In this document: positions 1-8,261 of the stretch, piece by piece
Layout: the number at the start of each line of letters is the position of its first letter
How positions within the stretch are numbered: position 1 is the first letter of the stretch
Assembly: GCA_030428945.1 (NCBI GenBank)
Contig: JAUIEC010000006.1
Coordinates: 244,526 to 308,525 of the forward strand
Reading direction: 5' to 3'
Source: Phycisphaerae bacterium
GTDB taxonomy: Bacteria; Planctomycetota; Phycisphaerae; UBA1845; Fen-1342
DNA: 64,000 bases
The notes under the pieces: generated by a model
What the model was told of the DNA's origin: nothing
What the model saw: only the letters and a program-made list of their open reading frames with translations
The model's database searches: none
Position numbers and translations under genes: made by a program

Positions 1-1
1 C

Positions 2-880
2 CTGCTGGCGCTGGGGGACCTGCTGCGCCGGCGGGGCGTTCGGGACTGGAGCCTGGTGGACTTTGAACTCGTGCAGGCCCACATGTCGGAACTGACGGAC
101 CAGGGGTATCGCGAGTCGAGCATCGCGCGGCAACTGGTTTCGATCCGCATGTGGCTCAAGTGGATGTTTCATACCGGGCAACTGGCCGACGACCCGACCC
201 CGCTGCTGGATCTGCCGAAGCGCTGGCAGCGATTGCCGCGGACGTTGAACCTCGACCGGACCAGCGCGCTGGTCGAGAGCCCTGATCTGGATCACCCGCT
301 CGGCCTGCGTGATCGGGCGATCCTCGAGTTGTTCTATTCCAGCGGCCTGCGGGTCAGCGAGTTGTGCGGCCTGCGTCTGCAGGATGTCGACCTGCGGAAC
401 GGGGCCGTCCGCTGCATGGGCAAGGGTCGCAAGGAGCGGGTGGTTCCGGTCGGACGGACGGCGGTCGATGCGCTCGAGGCGTACTACGAGCATCTGCGGC
501 CGCAACTGATCGAGCGTGGGCAGGCCGGGGGTGCGATTCCGACGCCGCTGACGCGTGCCCGGCGGGCCTTGCTGGCGGTGTTTCTGACGAAGAACGGGCG
601 TCCGCTGGAGCGGACGGCGGCGTGGCGTCTGGTGCGACGCGAAGCGGGGCGGCAGGGCATCAGGGGCAAGGCCAGCCCGCACACGCTGCGGCACAGTTTC
701 GCGACGCACCTGCTCGAGGGCGGGGCGGATCTGCGGACGGTGCAGGAACTGCTTGGCCACGCGAACCTGGCGACGACGGAGATCTACACGCACGTGCAGA
801 CCAAACGGCTGGTGGAACTGCATCGCAAGCACCACCCGCACGGTGCGGACCGGTCCGACCGGGAAGAAGCGGAACAGTAG
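2..880 (+). CDS. Tyrosine recombinase, XerC/XerD type (5' end cut by window)
   Basis: This is a site-specific tyrosine recombinase, probably of the Xer type that resolves chromosome dimers at dif with FtsK. The frame is open from base 2, so the start lies outside the window; the GTG at 56 is internal to the N-terminal SAM-like domain. All catalytic residues are visible: Arg in SSGLRVSEL, Lys in GKGRKERVVPVG, the HTLRHSFATHLL box, His in LLGHANLATT and the Tyr nucleophile in TEIYTHV. An insertion of about 20 residues after the beta hairpin is longer than in typical XerD. The C-terminal tail is charged and extends past the usual end. It converges with the DUF2339 gene. XerC and XerD cannot be separated from this sequence, and an integrase of a mobile element is possible but less likely because the body follows the Xer pattern closely. 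Confidence 0.9.
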   Translation: MLALGDLLRRRGVRDWSLVDFELVQAHMSELTDQGYRESSIARQLVSIRMWLKWMFHTGQLADDPTPLLDLPKRWQRLPRTLNLDRTSALVESPDLDHPLGLRDRAILELFYSSGLRVSELCGLRLQDVDLRNGAVRCMGKGRKERVVPVGRTAVDALEAYYEHLRPQLIERGQAGGAIPTPLTRARRALLAVFLTKNGRPLERTAAWRLVRREAGRQGIRGKASPHTLRHSFATHLLEGGADLRTVQELLGHANLATTEIYTHVQTKRLVELHRKHHPHGADRSDREEAEQ

Positions 881-918
881 GGGCGACGGGAGATTTCGCG
901 GGCCGGATGACGGAGCCC

Positions 919-1050
919 GCGCACACCTCAAGCCCGCGGCCGGCACGCCGAACGCGCGCACCGATCCCCCCGGGGGCACCCCGCCCCACAATCAATGCTA
1001 CCGCGGCGCGGCGGCGGCACAGTTCAGGTAAACACCCGGGACTTGCGGAA
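919..1050. repeat. Copy A of a ~130-bp duplicated intergenic repeat
   Basis: This stretch is almost identical to 4751-4890. The shared core includes ACCGATCCCCCCGGGGG, CCCACAATCAATGCTACC and CAGGTAAACACCCGGGACTT, with a few substitutions and one indel near the end. Both copies lie just downstream of the stop codon of a minus-strand gene. The CCCCCCGGGGG core can form a hairpin. Short open frames through it give the same peptide in both copies but lack any other coding sign. It may be a transcription end element or a small non-autonomous mobile repeat; function is unknown. Confidence 0.85.
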
Positions 1051-1067
1051 AAAAACGCTCTTGCCGC

Positions 1068-2168
1068 TCATGACGCATGCTCCCCGCTCGCGCGTCCTTC
1101 CTCGACTTCTGCGTCCGACTGACCCAGCAGCCGCGGCGCGAGCTTGCCGTACGCCACCGACGTCCCCACCAGCAACAGCCCCACCCCCAGCAACGACAAC
1201 ACGCGATACACGTACGCCACCTCGGCCAGATCGATCAGCAGCACCTTCCCAAGCGTCACCGCCAGCAGCGCCAGACCCCCGTAGCGACACCACGCCGACC
1301 GCCAGACGAACCCCACCGCAACCAGACCGATCGCGTACAGACCCCAGTAGATGCTGAACGCCGTGTGACGGGCCATCGCCGCGTTCTGAAACCGCCCCGC
1401 CTCCGGCGAGAACCACCGGTCCAACTCGAAACTCCCCAGCCACAGACCGATCAGCGCCACCTGCCCCCAGCCGACCGCCGAGAACCGCGACAGACGGCCC
1501 GCCTGCTCGACCACGGGGTGCTCCCGACGCGTCACCCGCAACGCAACCGCCAGCAGGCCGATCAACGCCGCGCCCACCAGGAACTGCAGATTCAGCACCG
1601 GCGACACCAGCGTCACGCCGGACGCAACCCGATCGGCCAGGGTATCCCCGAGCAGCCAGACACCCCCGGCTCCGAGCAGCACCGCCCACCCCCCGTGCAG
1701 CAGACCGGCCTGGCTGCGCAACTTCCCGTACCCAATCTGCGCCGCACCGCCGACCGACCACAACAGCGTCCACCACAACATGCGGACCTGCAGCCTGCTC
1801 CAGCCATCCCCGTCTCCCGCCTGCCCCTGCTCCCAGCGACCGATCGCACGCTCGACCTCGAACGTCAGGCCCCACAGCAGCATCACCCCCGCCGCGAACG
1901 GCAGCCAGACAACCAGTCGCTCCGCCCATGTCCGCGCGCCGGCGGGCGTCCCGGCCGCCACCGCCGACAGTCCCGAGACACGACCCAGCAGCAGCAACGC
2001 CGCGATCACCACGCCCCCGACCAGCAGTTGCAGGTTGACCACCGGCCACGCGGCCAGCGCGGTGCGGGCCGTCCGGGCCGTGTCATCCAGCGTCATCCAC
2101 AGGCTGTCGAACACCACCCACTTAAGCGCACAGGCGACCAGCACGGTCCAAGCGAAACGACCCAGCAA
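1068..2168 (-). CDS. DUF2339 membrane protein, C-terminal part (split by frameshift)
   Basis: This 366-residue frame is the C-terminal part of a DUF2339 predicted membrane protein whose N-terminal part is encoded at 2122-4380. It is almost entirely hydrophobic helices and ends with the characteristic tail GKVLLIDLAEVAYVYRVLSL followed by a glycine/leucine-rich helix and a basic-acidic tail. Its opening segment ACALKWVVFDSL resembles a segment of the upstream frame (TIRWLIFDAALR), so the two frames carry successive units of the same internal repeat. The annotated ATG is probably not a natural start, since the frame is open upstream of it. Role unknown; the family is thought to sit in the cytoplasmic membrane. 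Either the gene is broken, or the sequence has an indel in the GC run near 2183-2205. Confidence 0.8.
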   Translation of the reverse strand: MLGRFAWTVLVACALKWVVFDSLWMTLDDTARTARTALAAWPVVNLQLLVGGVVIAALLLLGRVSGLSAVAAGTPAGARTWAERLVVWLPFAAGVMLLWGLTFEVERAIGRWEQGQAGDGDGWSRLQVRMLWWTLLWSVGGAAQIGYGKLRSQAGLLHGGWAVLLGAGGVWLLGDTLADRVASGVTLVSPVLNLQFLVGAALIGLLAVALRVTRREHPVVEQAGRLSRFSAVGWGQVALIGLWLGSFELDRWFSPEAGRFQNAAMARHTAFSIYWGLYAIGLVAVGFVWRSAWCRYGGLALLAVTLGKVLLIDLAEVAYVYRVLSLLGVGLLLVGTSVAYGKLAPRLLGQSDAEVEEGRASGEHAS

Positions 2169-4380
2169 CGTCGGCGTTCGCGCGGGGCCCGGGCCCGGCC
2201 GGCCGCAACACTCGAACCAGCAGTCCGACCCCGAGCCCGCCCGCGGCCCACAGCATGGTCAGCAGCAGTTGTCGCACCTGGTCGACCGACCAGCGCACCG
2301 GCCCCTCGGCCGCCAGGGCTTCGACCGTGCGGTCAATCTCGAAACTCAGGGACGTCAGCAGCACCACGACGCTGGCGAGGACCACCACCTGCCAGGCCGG
2401 CATCGGTGACGCGCCCTCCTCCGACTCCTCCGCGTCACGCCGCTGAAGGACCCGGGCCAGCCACCAGCCAACGGCGGCAATGGCAACGGCCACCGCGAGT
2501 TGCCCGTTCAGCACCGGCCATGCGCTGGCCGCGTCCCAGCCCGGCGCCAGGCGCCGCAGGGCGGCGTCGAAGATCAGCCAGCGAATCGTCGCCAGGCTCA
2601 GAACGATGCCGGCCGTCTCGACGTACTTCTGCCCGCGTCCGAAACGGCGGGCCGCCAGCAGTGCGACCGGCGCGAGCAGCCAGCCACCGGTGATGGTCAC
2701 GCCTCGGCACTGCAGCACACACAACCCGACCCAGCCCGCCACGCTCAGCCCGGACAGGATCCACGGCAGGGACCGCGGCCGGCCGCGCCGCCTGGTCCGG
2801 ACGCGATGCGCGGCCACGTGCAGCGCGGCCATCGCCACCAGCGCCAGCAGCGCCCAGCGGGTCACCGTGACGTCGCCGATCGTGAACACCACCGCTCGCA
2901 GGGCGGGCGATTCGTAGTCGACCGTCACGATTCGCAGCAAAGCGGGCAGCCCGACCAGCAGGCCGAAGATCGTCACGCGTCCGGATGGAATCCGCCGTCC
3001 GATCTCGACCGCCGCCAGGGCGACCGCCAGCCAGCCGATCGTCTGCCCGTACCCTTCGAACCGCAGGGCGATCGCCACCGCCAGCAGCACTCCGAACTGC
3101 CCCCACAGCGAGATCGCGAGCTTCTCGAGCGCGTTGCGCGGCCGGCCACGCAGCGTGCGCAGCCCGTTGCCGACCTGGAACGCGATCGCGGCGGCTGCCA
3201 GGGCGGTCAGGGCGGTGAACCGTCCGGACCACGCCCGGGCGTCGGGGTCGACTTCGGCCAGGATCGCGCAGCCCATCGTCACGAACCAGAGCGTTGACAA
3301 CAGGCTGAGCAGGACGTTCCCTTCGCCGGCCTGGTTGCGGCGGGCGGTCACGACCGTCTCGGCGGTGATCAGCAGCCACCACAGCGTCAGGAACGGCAGC
3401 GCCACGCCGATGTGGTCGCGTCCTTCGTTCATGACCCAGAGGGTTCCGACCAGCACGTGGCCGCCGAACGCGACGTAGCGCATCGGCCGGAACGGGGCGG
3501 GCCGGCGGGCCGACAGCCCGAGCGCGATCGTGATCAGCATGGTCAGGTAGATCGGCAGCGCGGCCACGAAGGTCGCAGCGCCGCTGAGCAGCAGCGGGGC
3601 GAGGTAGCCGCCAATCACCGAGAGCACGCCGATGGTCAGCATGCGCGTCCGCACGGTCAGGGCGAACCCGAACAGGGCGGTCAATGCCAGCAGCACGAAC
3701 GCCCCGCTCTCGGGCACCAGCTTGAAGTAGCGGAAGCTGGCGAACGCGGTCAGGTACAGCGTTCCCAGTCCCGCGCCGAACAGCCCGACCGACGCCAGTC
3801 GGCCGATCTTTCGCAGCGTCCACTCGCCGGCCAGGATCAGGACACCGCCAAGCCCGGCCGCCAGCAGGCACCTGGTCAGCGGCGTCAGACGTCCGAACCA
3901 TCCTTCGTCGACGGCGAGCTTGACGAAGAAGCCGACGGCCGCGACGACGACGATCGCCCCGGCCCAGGCGGCCCAGCGTCCGCCGATCATCAGTTCGATC
4001 GCATCGCGCGAGGCGGGTGCGGCGGGTTCGGAACCCGGCTGCGTCGCCGCGGGGCGCTGCCGGCGGACGAGGCTCGCCAGGTCGCGAAGCAGGTGCGGGT
4101 CCGACGTGCGTGGCGGATCGGGATCGGCCGGCAGGGTCGGCGGTGCCTGTGGTTCGGGCTCGGGCAGTGGGGGCGGCGTGCGTCTGGTCGGGTGGGCACC
4201 AGGCGTCGGCTCGACCGGCTCGTGTGTGAACGGGGCGGTGATGATGACGGGCGGTTCGGATTCGGCGTGTGGCGCGTCGGCGTCCTGCTGGTCGAGGGGT
4301 GGAAGTTCCAGTGCCTGCTCGATGCGGGCGAGCCGGTCGGCGAGTCGTTTCAGTTCGCGCTGCAGTTCGTCCGGGTGCAC
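2122..4380 (-). CDS. DUF2339 predicted membrane protein, N-terminal part
   Basis: This 752-residue frame starts with a cytoplasmic segment (a short coiled coil LQRELKRLADRLARIEQAL, then a proline-rich linker to about residue 130). About 15-20 hydrophobic helices follow. The motif IGGRWAAWAGAIVVVAAVGFF and the later SVGLFGAGLGTLYLTAFASF are typical of DUF2339 proteins of roughly 900-1100 residues. The frame runs out shortly after LLVRVLRPAGPGP with a non-hydrophobic tail, and the expected continuation is found in another frame at 1068-2168. Start is GTG at 4380, preceded by GGGAAG at a suitable distance. A -10-like TATAGT lies on the minus strand at 4434-4429. Function of the family is unknown. 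The combined product of about 1,090 residues would have normal length. Confidence 0.85.
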   Translation of the reverse strand: MHPDELQRELKRLADRLARIEQALELPPLDQQDADAPHAESEPPVIITAPFTHEPVEPTPGAHPTRRTPPPLPEPEPQAPPTLPADPDPPRTSDPHLLRDLASLVRRQRPAATQPGSEPAAPASRDAIELMIGGRWAAWAGAIVVVAAVGFFVKLAVDEGWFGRLTPLTRCLLAAGLGGVLILAGEWTLRKIGRLASVGLFGAGLGTLYLTAFASFRYFKLVPESGAFVLLALTALFGFALTVRTRMLTIGVLSVIGGYLAPLLLSGAATFVAALPIYLTMLITIALGLSARRPAPFRPMRYVAFGGHVLVGTLWVMNEGRDHIGVALPFLTLWWLLITAETVVTARRNQAGEGNVLLSLLSTLWFVTMGCAILAEVDPDARAWSGRFTALTALAAAAIAFQVGNGLRTLRGRPRNALEKLAISLWGQFGVLLAVAIALRFEGYGQTIGWLAVALAAVEIGRRIPSGRVTIFGLLVGLPALLRIVTVDYESPALRAVVFTIGDVTVTRWALLALVAMAALHVAAHRVRTRRRGRPRSLPWILSGLSVAGWVGLCVLQCRGVTITGGWLLAPVALLAARRFGRGQKYVETAGIVLSLATIRWLIFDAALRRLAPGWDAASAWPVLNGQLAVAVAIAAVGWWLARVLQRRDAEESEEGASPMPAWQVVVLASVVVLLTSLSFEIDRTVEALAAEGPVRWSVDQVRQLLLTMLWAAGGLGVGLLVRVLRPAGPGPRANADVAGSFRLDRAGRLCA

Positions 4381-4750
4381 AGGAGCTTCCCGTGTGTTGA
4401 CGGGGACGCCATTTCACGCCGCATTCCTACTATACGTTGAAATGAAGTTGGGGTGCGTGCGGAAGTGGGGGTCGCGGGTGGGCTCGGCCGCCGCCGGTTC
4501 GAGCGTCGCCGGCGCGTGGTCCGGATCGATTCCCGGTCGGGCGCGGTCATCGTCGGTGGTGTTGCTGCGCCTCAGGTTGGACCCGGTCAGGGAGCACGGT
4601 CAGGATGACGCGTTCCGGGCCTGTTGCCTGATGCGCACCCGGGTTGATCAGCGGTGGAAGACGCACGACTTGAGACGCCCCCGCTGGAGGAGGCGTATCT
4701 CGACAGGCGTGGGCAGCCGGGAGGCCTTCGTCGAGGGCCACGCTGAGAAG
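4381..4750. other. Intergenic stretch upstream of the DUF2339 gene
   Basis: No gene could be supported here. Frames in both directions are arginine/serine-rich shadows without recognisable domains. The right end of the wider gap (to 4907) is the second copy of the ~130-bp repeat. The left end carries a TATAGT -10-like hexamer on the minus strand (4434-4429) about 50 bases before the DUF2339 start, with no convincing -35 hexamer. Confidence 0.6.
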
Positions 4751-4890
4751 AGCCGCGCACACCTCAAGCCCGCGGCCTGGACGCCGAACGCGCGCACCGA
4801 TCCCCCCGGGGGCACCCCGCCCCACAATCAATGCTACCACGGCGCGGCGGCGCCACAGTTCAGGTAAACACCCGGGACTTGCCGGAAAAG
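4751..4890. repeat. Copy B of the ~130-bp duplicated intergenic repeat
   Basis: This is nearly identical to 919-1050, in the same orientation, about 3.8 kb away. It lies immediately downstream of the stop codon of the phosphatase gene at 4908, as copy A lies downstream of the DUF2339 stop. The pair therefore brackets the DUF2339 gene as direct repeats, so recombination between them would delete that gene. No transposase or target duplication is visible next to either copy. Confidence 0.85.
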
Positions 4891-4907
4891 TTCGCCCACG
4901 CCAACGC

Positions 4908-5549
4908 TCACGGCCGCTCCGCCGCGGCGTCCGGCTCAGCGTCCGGCCCGCCGCCCGCCGCGGCCCGCTCCGCCTCGGCCCGCAACGCCGCCCGCAGGTT
5001 CTCGTGATGCGCCTCGTCCTCGAAATCAAACTGCTTCATCTCGGCCAGCACCTGCTCGTAGGTCCAGCCATCGTGGTACAGACGATACATCCCGATCGTC
5101 AGGCCGGTGCGATTCGCGCCCGCCGAACAATGCACCAGCAGCGGGCGGTGGCTCTCATCAAAGAGGATCTCCCGAATGCGATCCCGGTCCGGCGGCGTGC
5201 TCGCCCCGTTGCCCCGCAGCGGAACGTTCAGATAGACAATCCCCAACCGCTCGGCGGCCTCCTGCTCGGCCACACTCTCGGGCGCCTCGGGATTCAGCAG
5301 CGACAGGACCGTCTTCAGGTTGAGTTCGGCCTTGAGGCGCTCGAGGTGGGGCGGTCGAACTTCGCCACTGCGATAGATTTCGCCAGGCGCGACCACCGCG
5401 AATCGCTTGGGGTAGCGATTCAACTGGGACCAGGTCAGCAGGGCACCCACAAGCAGGACCGCCGCCAGCACAACCGCCCGAATGCGTGACGGTCTCGCCG
5501 CGGCGAAGGAAGCGTCGGCCGAAGCGGCCCGGGTTTGCGTGTCACTCAT
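4908..5549 (-). CDS. Membrane-anchored dual-specificity protein phosphatase
   Basis: The product of 213 residues has one N-terminal membrane helix (IRAVVLAAVLLVGALLTW, about residues 22-40) and a cysteine-dependent phosphatase domain. The active-site loop is LVHCSAGANRTG, matching HCxxGxxR, with the catalytic Cys and Arg present. The segment APGEIYRSGEVRPPHLERL is typical of tyrosine/dual-specificity phosphatases that act outside or at the membrane in bacteria. Downstream, YRLYHDGWTYEQVLAEMKQF completes the fold. I chose the ATG at 5549 because the frame upstream lacks domain similarity and consists of repeat-derived shadow sequence. The substrate is unknown; phosphotyrosine proteins, phosphoinositide-like lipids or polyprenyl phosphates are all possible for this superfamily. 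The gene is divergent from imuA. Confidence 0.85.
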   Translation of the reverse strand: MSDTQTRAASADASFAAARPSRIRAVVLAAVLLVGALLTWSQLNRYPKRFAVVAPGEIYRSGEVRPPHLERLKAELNLKTVLSLLNPEAPESVAEQEAAERLGIVYLNVPLRGNGASTPPDRDRIREILFDESHRPLLVHCSAGANRTGLTIGMYRLYHDGWTYEQVLAEMKQFDFEDEAHHENLRAALRAEAERAAAGGGPDAEPDAAAERP

Positions 5550-5752
5550 GCCGACAGTGTACGAGACAGCACCGCTCCGGTCCCTCGCGCGTGCGTGGCC
5601 GGCCCGATCAAAAACCGGGAGAGCCATCGTTCCCGCACCCCCGAAGCCTCCGAATGACTGGGGAACGCGTCCCCGAAAACGGACACGCCGAAAGGGCAAG
5701 GCTCGAAGTGCCGGAGTCCTCTGTTGGCACCCTAATAAAAACCAAAAACTTC

Positions 5753-5780
5753 TTGCACCTCCTTTTGTTCGGTATATATT
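5753..5780 (+). promoter_or_regulatory. Sigma70-like promoter upstream of imuA
   Basis: TTGCAC (5753-5758) and TATATT (5775-5780) are separated by 16 bases. They lie in a strikingly AT-rich island (about 5731-5785) in otherwise very GC-rich DNA, 110 bases before the chosen imuA start. No convincing LexA operator of the CTGT-N8-ACAG or GAAC-N4-GTTC type was found, so SOS control cannot be claimed. The rest of the 5550-5890 gap carries no gene. Confidence 0.55.
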
Positions 5781-5890
5781 TGGGTGTGTCAGGGCTGGTT
5801 GGGGAACGGGCCCTGGCGTGAAAACATCATCGTCAGTGGGTTGGCCGGCCTCGCGTGTCAGGGGGCTGTGGTCAATGTTCGGAGAAGAGG

Positions 5891-7390
5891 ATGGCTTCGC
5901 TGTCGCGGGCATGGTCGCGTGGCGCCGAGATTCGGTGTGCGTTGACGGAAGACTGGCTGGAACACAGCTTCGGCACGGCGGGTACGGAGGAGGATGGTGC
6001 CCAGCTTGCTCCCGCGGCGGCGGAGCCGCTGATCGATCCCGAGACGGGTCGGATCGGCCTGTCGGATGGCCTGGCCAGGGCGGATTCTCAATCCGGTTCG
6101 GATGCAGCGCGCCGGGGCCGTTCCCGCTCTGACCGGCTTTCTGAGGAGGAGATCGTAACGCTGGCCCGCCGACTGGGCCTGGAGCCGGATCACGCGACCC
6201 TGTCTGAAACCTGGCCGGATTCGGACCCGTCGCCCGAACCCGGGGCATCTGCTGAGGACGGCGCGATGGCGGAAGGCTCGGCTGTCGAGCAATCTTCGTC
6301 GCTCCCGCCTCCGGCTGTTTCGTCCCCGGACTCTCTCGCGCCCGGATTCCCGCGCGCCTTCGCGCCTGAAGATTCCCATGCGCCAGGACTCCCTCGCGCC
6401 GTTGCGCCTGAGGATTCCCATGCGCCAGGGTTCCCTCGCGCCCTTGCGCCCGGGCTTCCGGATTCCCTGGCTCCCTCGCTCCCTGGCTCCCTCGCTCCCT
6501 CACCCCCAGATTTGTCTTGTTCGCGGGGGCCGGCCGATGGTCTGGCTGGCCGGTCTGGTTCAACGCTCGGGATGGATGCGCCGCGCCGTTCGCAGCCTTC
6601 CCGGGCAGTGGCATTGCATCCCGTCCCACCTCGCTCACTCCGGGATGTGAAGCTGCGGGCATTGCTGCAGACGTGGCAGCGCAGTGGCAGTCGGCAGCGG
6701 ACGCGCCCGCGTTTCGCGACCGACTGGGCTGCCTTCGATGCCGCCCTTGGCGGCGGATTGCCACGAGCCGCGGTGCACGAACTGCTGGCCGGGACCACGG
6801 CGGCCCCGACGCGAACGATCGCATTTCGGCTGGCGCTGCGATGCCTGCGCGACCGGTCCGTCTTTAACGCGCCTTGTACGAACGCGAAATCTCGCCCGCG
6901 GCCCGGCCCGGCCGCACCGATGGCGGGTGGCTGGCTGCTGTACCTCGACAGTGAGCCGGATCTGCATCCGCCGGCCCTGCAGCGACTCGGAGTACCCCTC
7001 GAGCGCCTGCTGGTCGTACGTGTTCAGCGGCGCAGCGCCGCGCAGTGGGTCTGCGAACTGGCGCTGCGCTGTTCCGCGATCGCCGCCGTCATCGCGAATC
7101 TGCCGGGGCTCGATGCGAACCGGTCGCGGCGTCTCCAACTGGCGGCCGAGGAGCATGGGACGCTCGGCCTGATCCTGCGTCCGGATCGTCCGCGTTCCGG
7201 CACGTTTGCGTTCAGTCGCCTGCGGGTGGACTGCCTTCCGGGTACGGGCGGCACCCGCAGCGCCATGGTGACGGTCGAGAAACTTCGCGAGGCGACTCCG
7301 CCGCATCCGTTCTCGATCCGGCTGCCGTTGTCTGCGGCCGACTACGAAACGGGTGCCCGCAAGGAGATTCGGCGGGCTCGGACAGCCTGA
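5891..7390 (+). CDS. imuA: ImuA-like RecA-fold protein of the translesion mutasome
   Basis: The C-terminal half (from about residue 270) follows the ImuA/SulA-like RecA-fold pattern: DWAAFDAALGGGLPRAAVHELL, then GGWLLYLDSEPDLHPPALQRLG and LGLILRPDRPRSGTFAFSRLRV. In other bacteria ImuA works with ImuB and the polymerase DnaE2 in damage-induced mutagenesis; an ImuB gene follows on the same strand. The N-terminal 270 residues are unusual: a short conserved-looking segment (LSEEEIVTLARRLGLEP) and then a proline-rich linker at about residues 140-210 made of translated 8-nt repeats. The product (499 residues) is about twice the usual length. I chose the ATG at 5891 because GGAG at 5881 is well placed; a GTG at 5855 is an alternative. 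Walker A is not canonical, as in most ImuA proteins. Confidence 0.8.
   Translation: MASLSRAWSRGAEIRCALTEDWLEHSFGTAGTEEDGAQLAPAAAEPLIDPETGRIGLSDGLARADSQSGSDAARRGRSRSDRLSEEEIVTLARRLGLEPDHATLSETWPDSDPSPEPGASAEDGAMAEGSAVEQSSSLPPPAVSSPDSLAPGFPRAFAPEDSHAPGLPRAVAPEDSHAPGFPRALAPGLPDSLAPSLPGSLAPSPPDLSCSRGPADGLAGRSGSTLGMDAPRRSQPSRAVALHPVPPRSLRDVKLRALLQTWQRSGSRQRTRPRFATDWAAFDAALGGGLPRAAVHELLAGTTAAPTRTIAFRLALRCLRDRSVFNAPCTNAKSRPRPGPAAPMAGGWLLYLDSEPDLHPPALQRLGVPLERLLVVRVQRRSAAQWVCELALRCSAIAAVIANLPGLDANRSRRLQLAAEEHGTLGLILRPDRPRSGTFAFSRLRVDCLPGTGGTRSAMVTVEKLREATPPHPFSIRLPLSAADYETGARKEIRRARTA
6340..6512 (+). repeat. Octamer-type repeats translated inside imuA
   Basis: The tract is built of short units such as CTCCCTCG, CTCCCTGG and longer degenerate ones around GATTCCCATGCGCCAGG. 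The same octamers occur in non-coding arrays at 59037-59120, 59672-59729 and 62556-62721. Here they are read in frame as a proline/serine/alanine-rich linker (APEDSHAPGLPRAVAPEDS and similar) without interrupting imuA. Confidence 0.85.
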
Positions 7391-8261
7391 CGGGTTTGGT
7401 CGGCCCAGTCGGCGGAAGCGGTGTGGAAGCCGTGGAAAGGTCGTGCTGGTCGTGAAGGTCGTGAAGGGCGTGGTTACGTGCTGAGTTACTGCCGGTCCGC
7501 GGAGGGCGATCAGCGTGATGAGGTGATGGTTCGGCCACGCACCCAGGTAAGCAGTAGCCGGGTAACCAGGTGACCAAGGTGACCAGGTGACCAGGTGAGC
7601 ATGGAGGCAAGTGAGCATGGATGCACGGACACGGATCCCTGCTTGCGGGGCACGAAACCTGTTCCCCTCCCTGGTTCCTGGTCCCTGGTTCCCGCTGGAG
7701 ACGGCGGCTGTGAATAGGCGAGGAACGTACGACTCAGCGCACCGGGTCCCGCTTGAAGAGGCGGTTTCGGTCGGTCTGTCGGCGAAAAAGGAACGCGTGA
7801 GGTGGTGAAGTGGTGAGGTTGCGAAGGGATGACGTGATGAAGGGATGAGGTGATGAAGGGATGAAGTGATGAAGTGGTGGGGTGACGAGGTGATGAGGGT
7901 TGTGAAGGGGTGAGGTTGTGAAAGTGATGAAGTGATGAGGGTTGTGCAGGTGATGAGGTCATGAGGGATCAAGAGATGAAGTGGTGAGCAGCGAGCCTCT
8001 CGCTGTCCTGATCCTCCACTCGTCCAGTTCTTCACGCTCCCATTCACTCTCTCGCTCTATCACCCCTCCCGCTCTCCCACTCTCCCTCCCGCTCTTCCGC
8101 TTCTTCCACTCTTCCACTCATTCACTCTTCCACTCATTCACTCTTCCACTCATTCACTCATTCACTCATTCACTCTTCCACGTTTTCACCTTTTCACTCC
8201 TCGAAGAGTTGCTTTCTGGAGGGGAAGCGACGGCGGGGTGGCGCCACGGAGGGTGCATCGG
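7391..8261. repeat. 871-bp intergenic block of several octamer repeat families
   Basis: No gene was found between imuA and imuB. Successive tracts use different units: GGTCGTGAA-like (7430-7470), GGTGACCA (7560-7600), TCCCTGGT (7670-7695), GATGAAGG/GATGAGGT/GATGAAGT (7797-7985), then on the opposite strand CATTCACT and CTTCCACT (8020-8200). All share a purine-rich strand with the theme RGKGA plus about three bases, and the purine strand switches from + to - near 7985. Units are degenerate, the tracts contain many stops in some frames and no ribosome binding site-linked frame with domains. Confidence 0.85.

Noticed and set aside
660..995. Small minus-strand protein shared with the repeat at 4751-4890
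   Set aside because: The shared peptide comes from the duplicated ~130-bp repeat. The rest of the two frames is unrelated and no ribosome binding site is evident.
4547..5029. 160-codon minus frame between the phosphatase and DUF2339 genes
   Set aside because: It overlaps the phosphatase gene end in another frame and the repeat copy, with no recognisable domain.
5731..5890. LexA/SOS operator upstream of imuA
   Set aside because: I looked for CTGT-N8-ACAG and GAAC-N4-GTTC type sites and found no convincing match; the LexA site of this organism is unknown.
7611..7808. Small gene between imuA and imuB
   Set aside because: The frame is made of repeat-derived sequence and lacks a ribosome binding site or domain.
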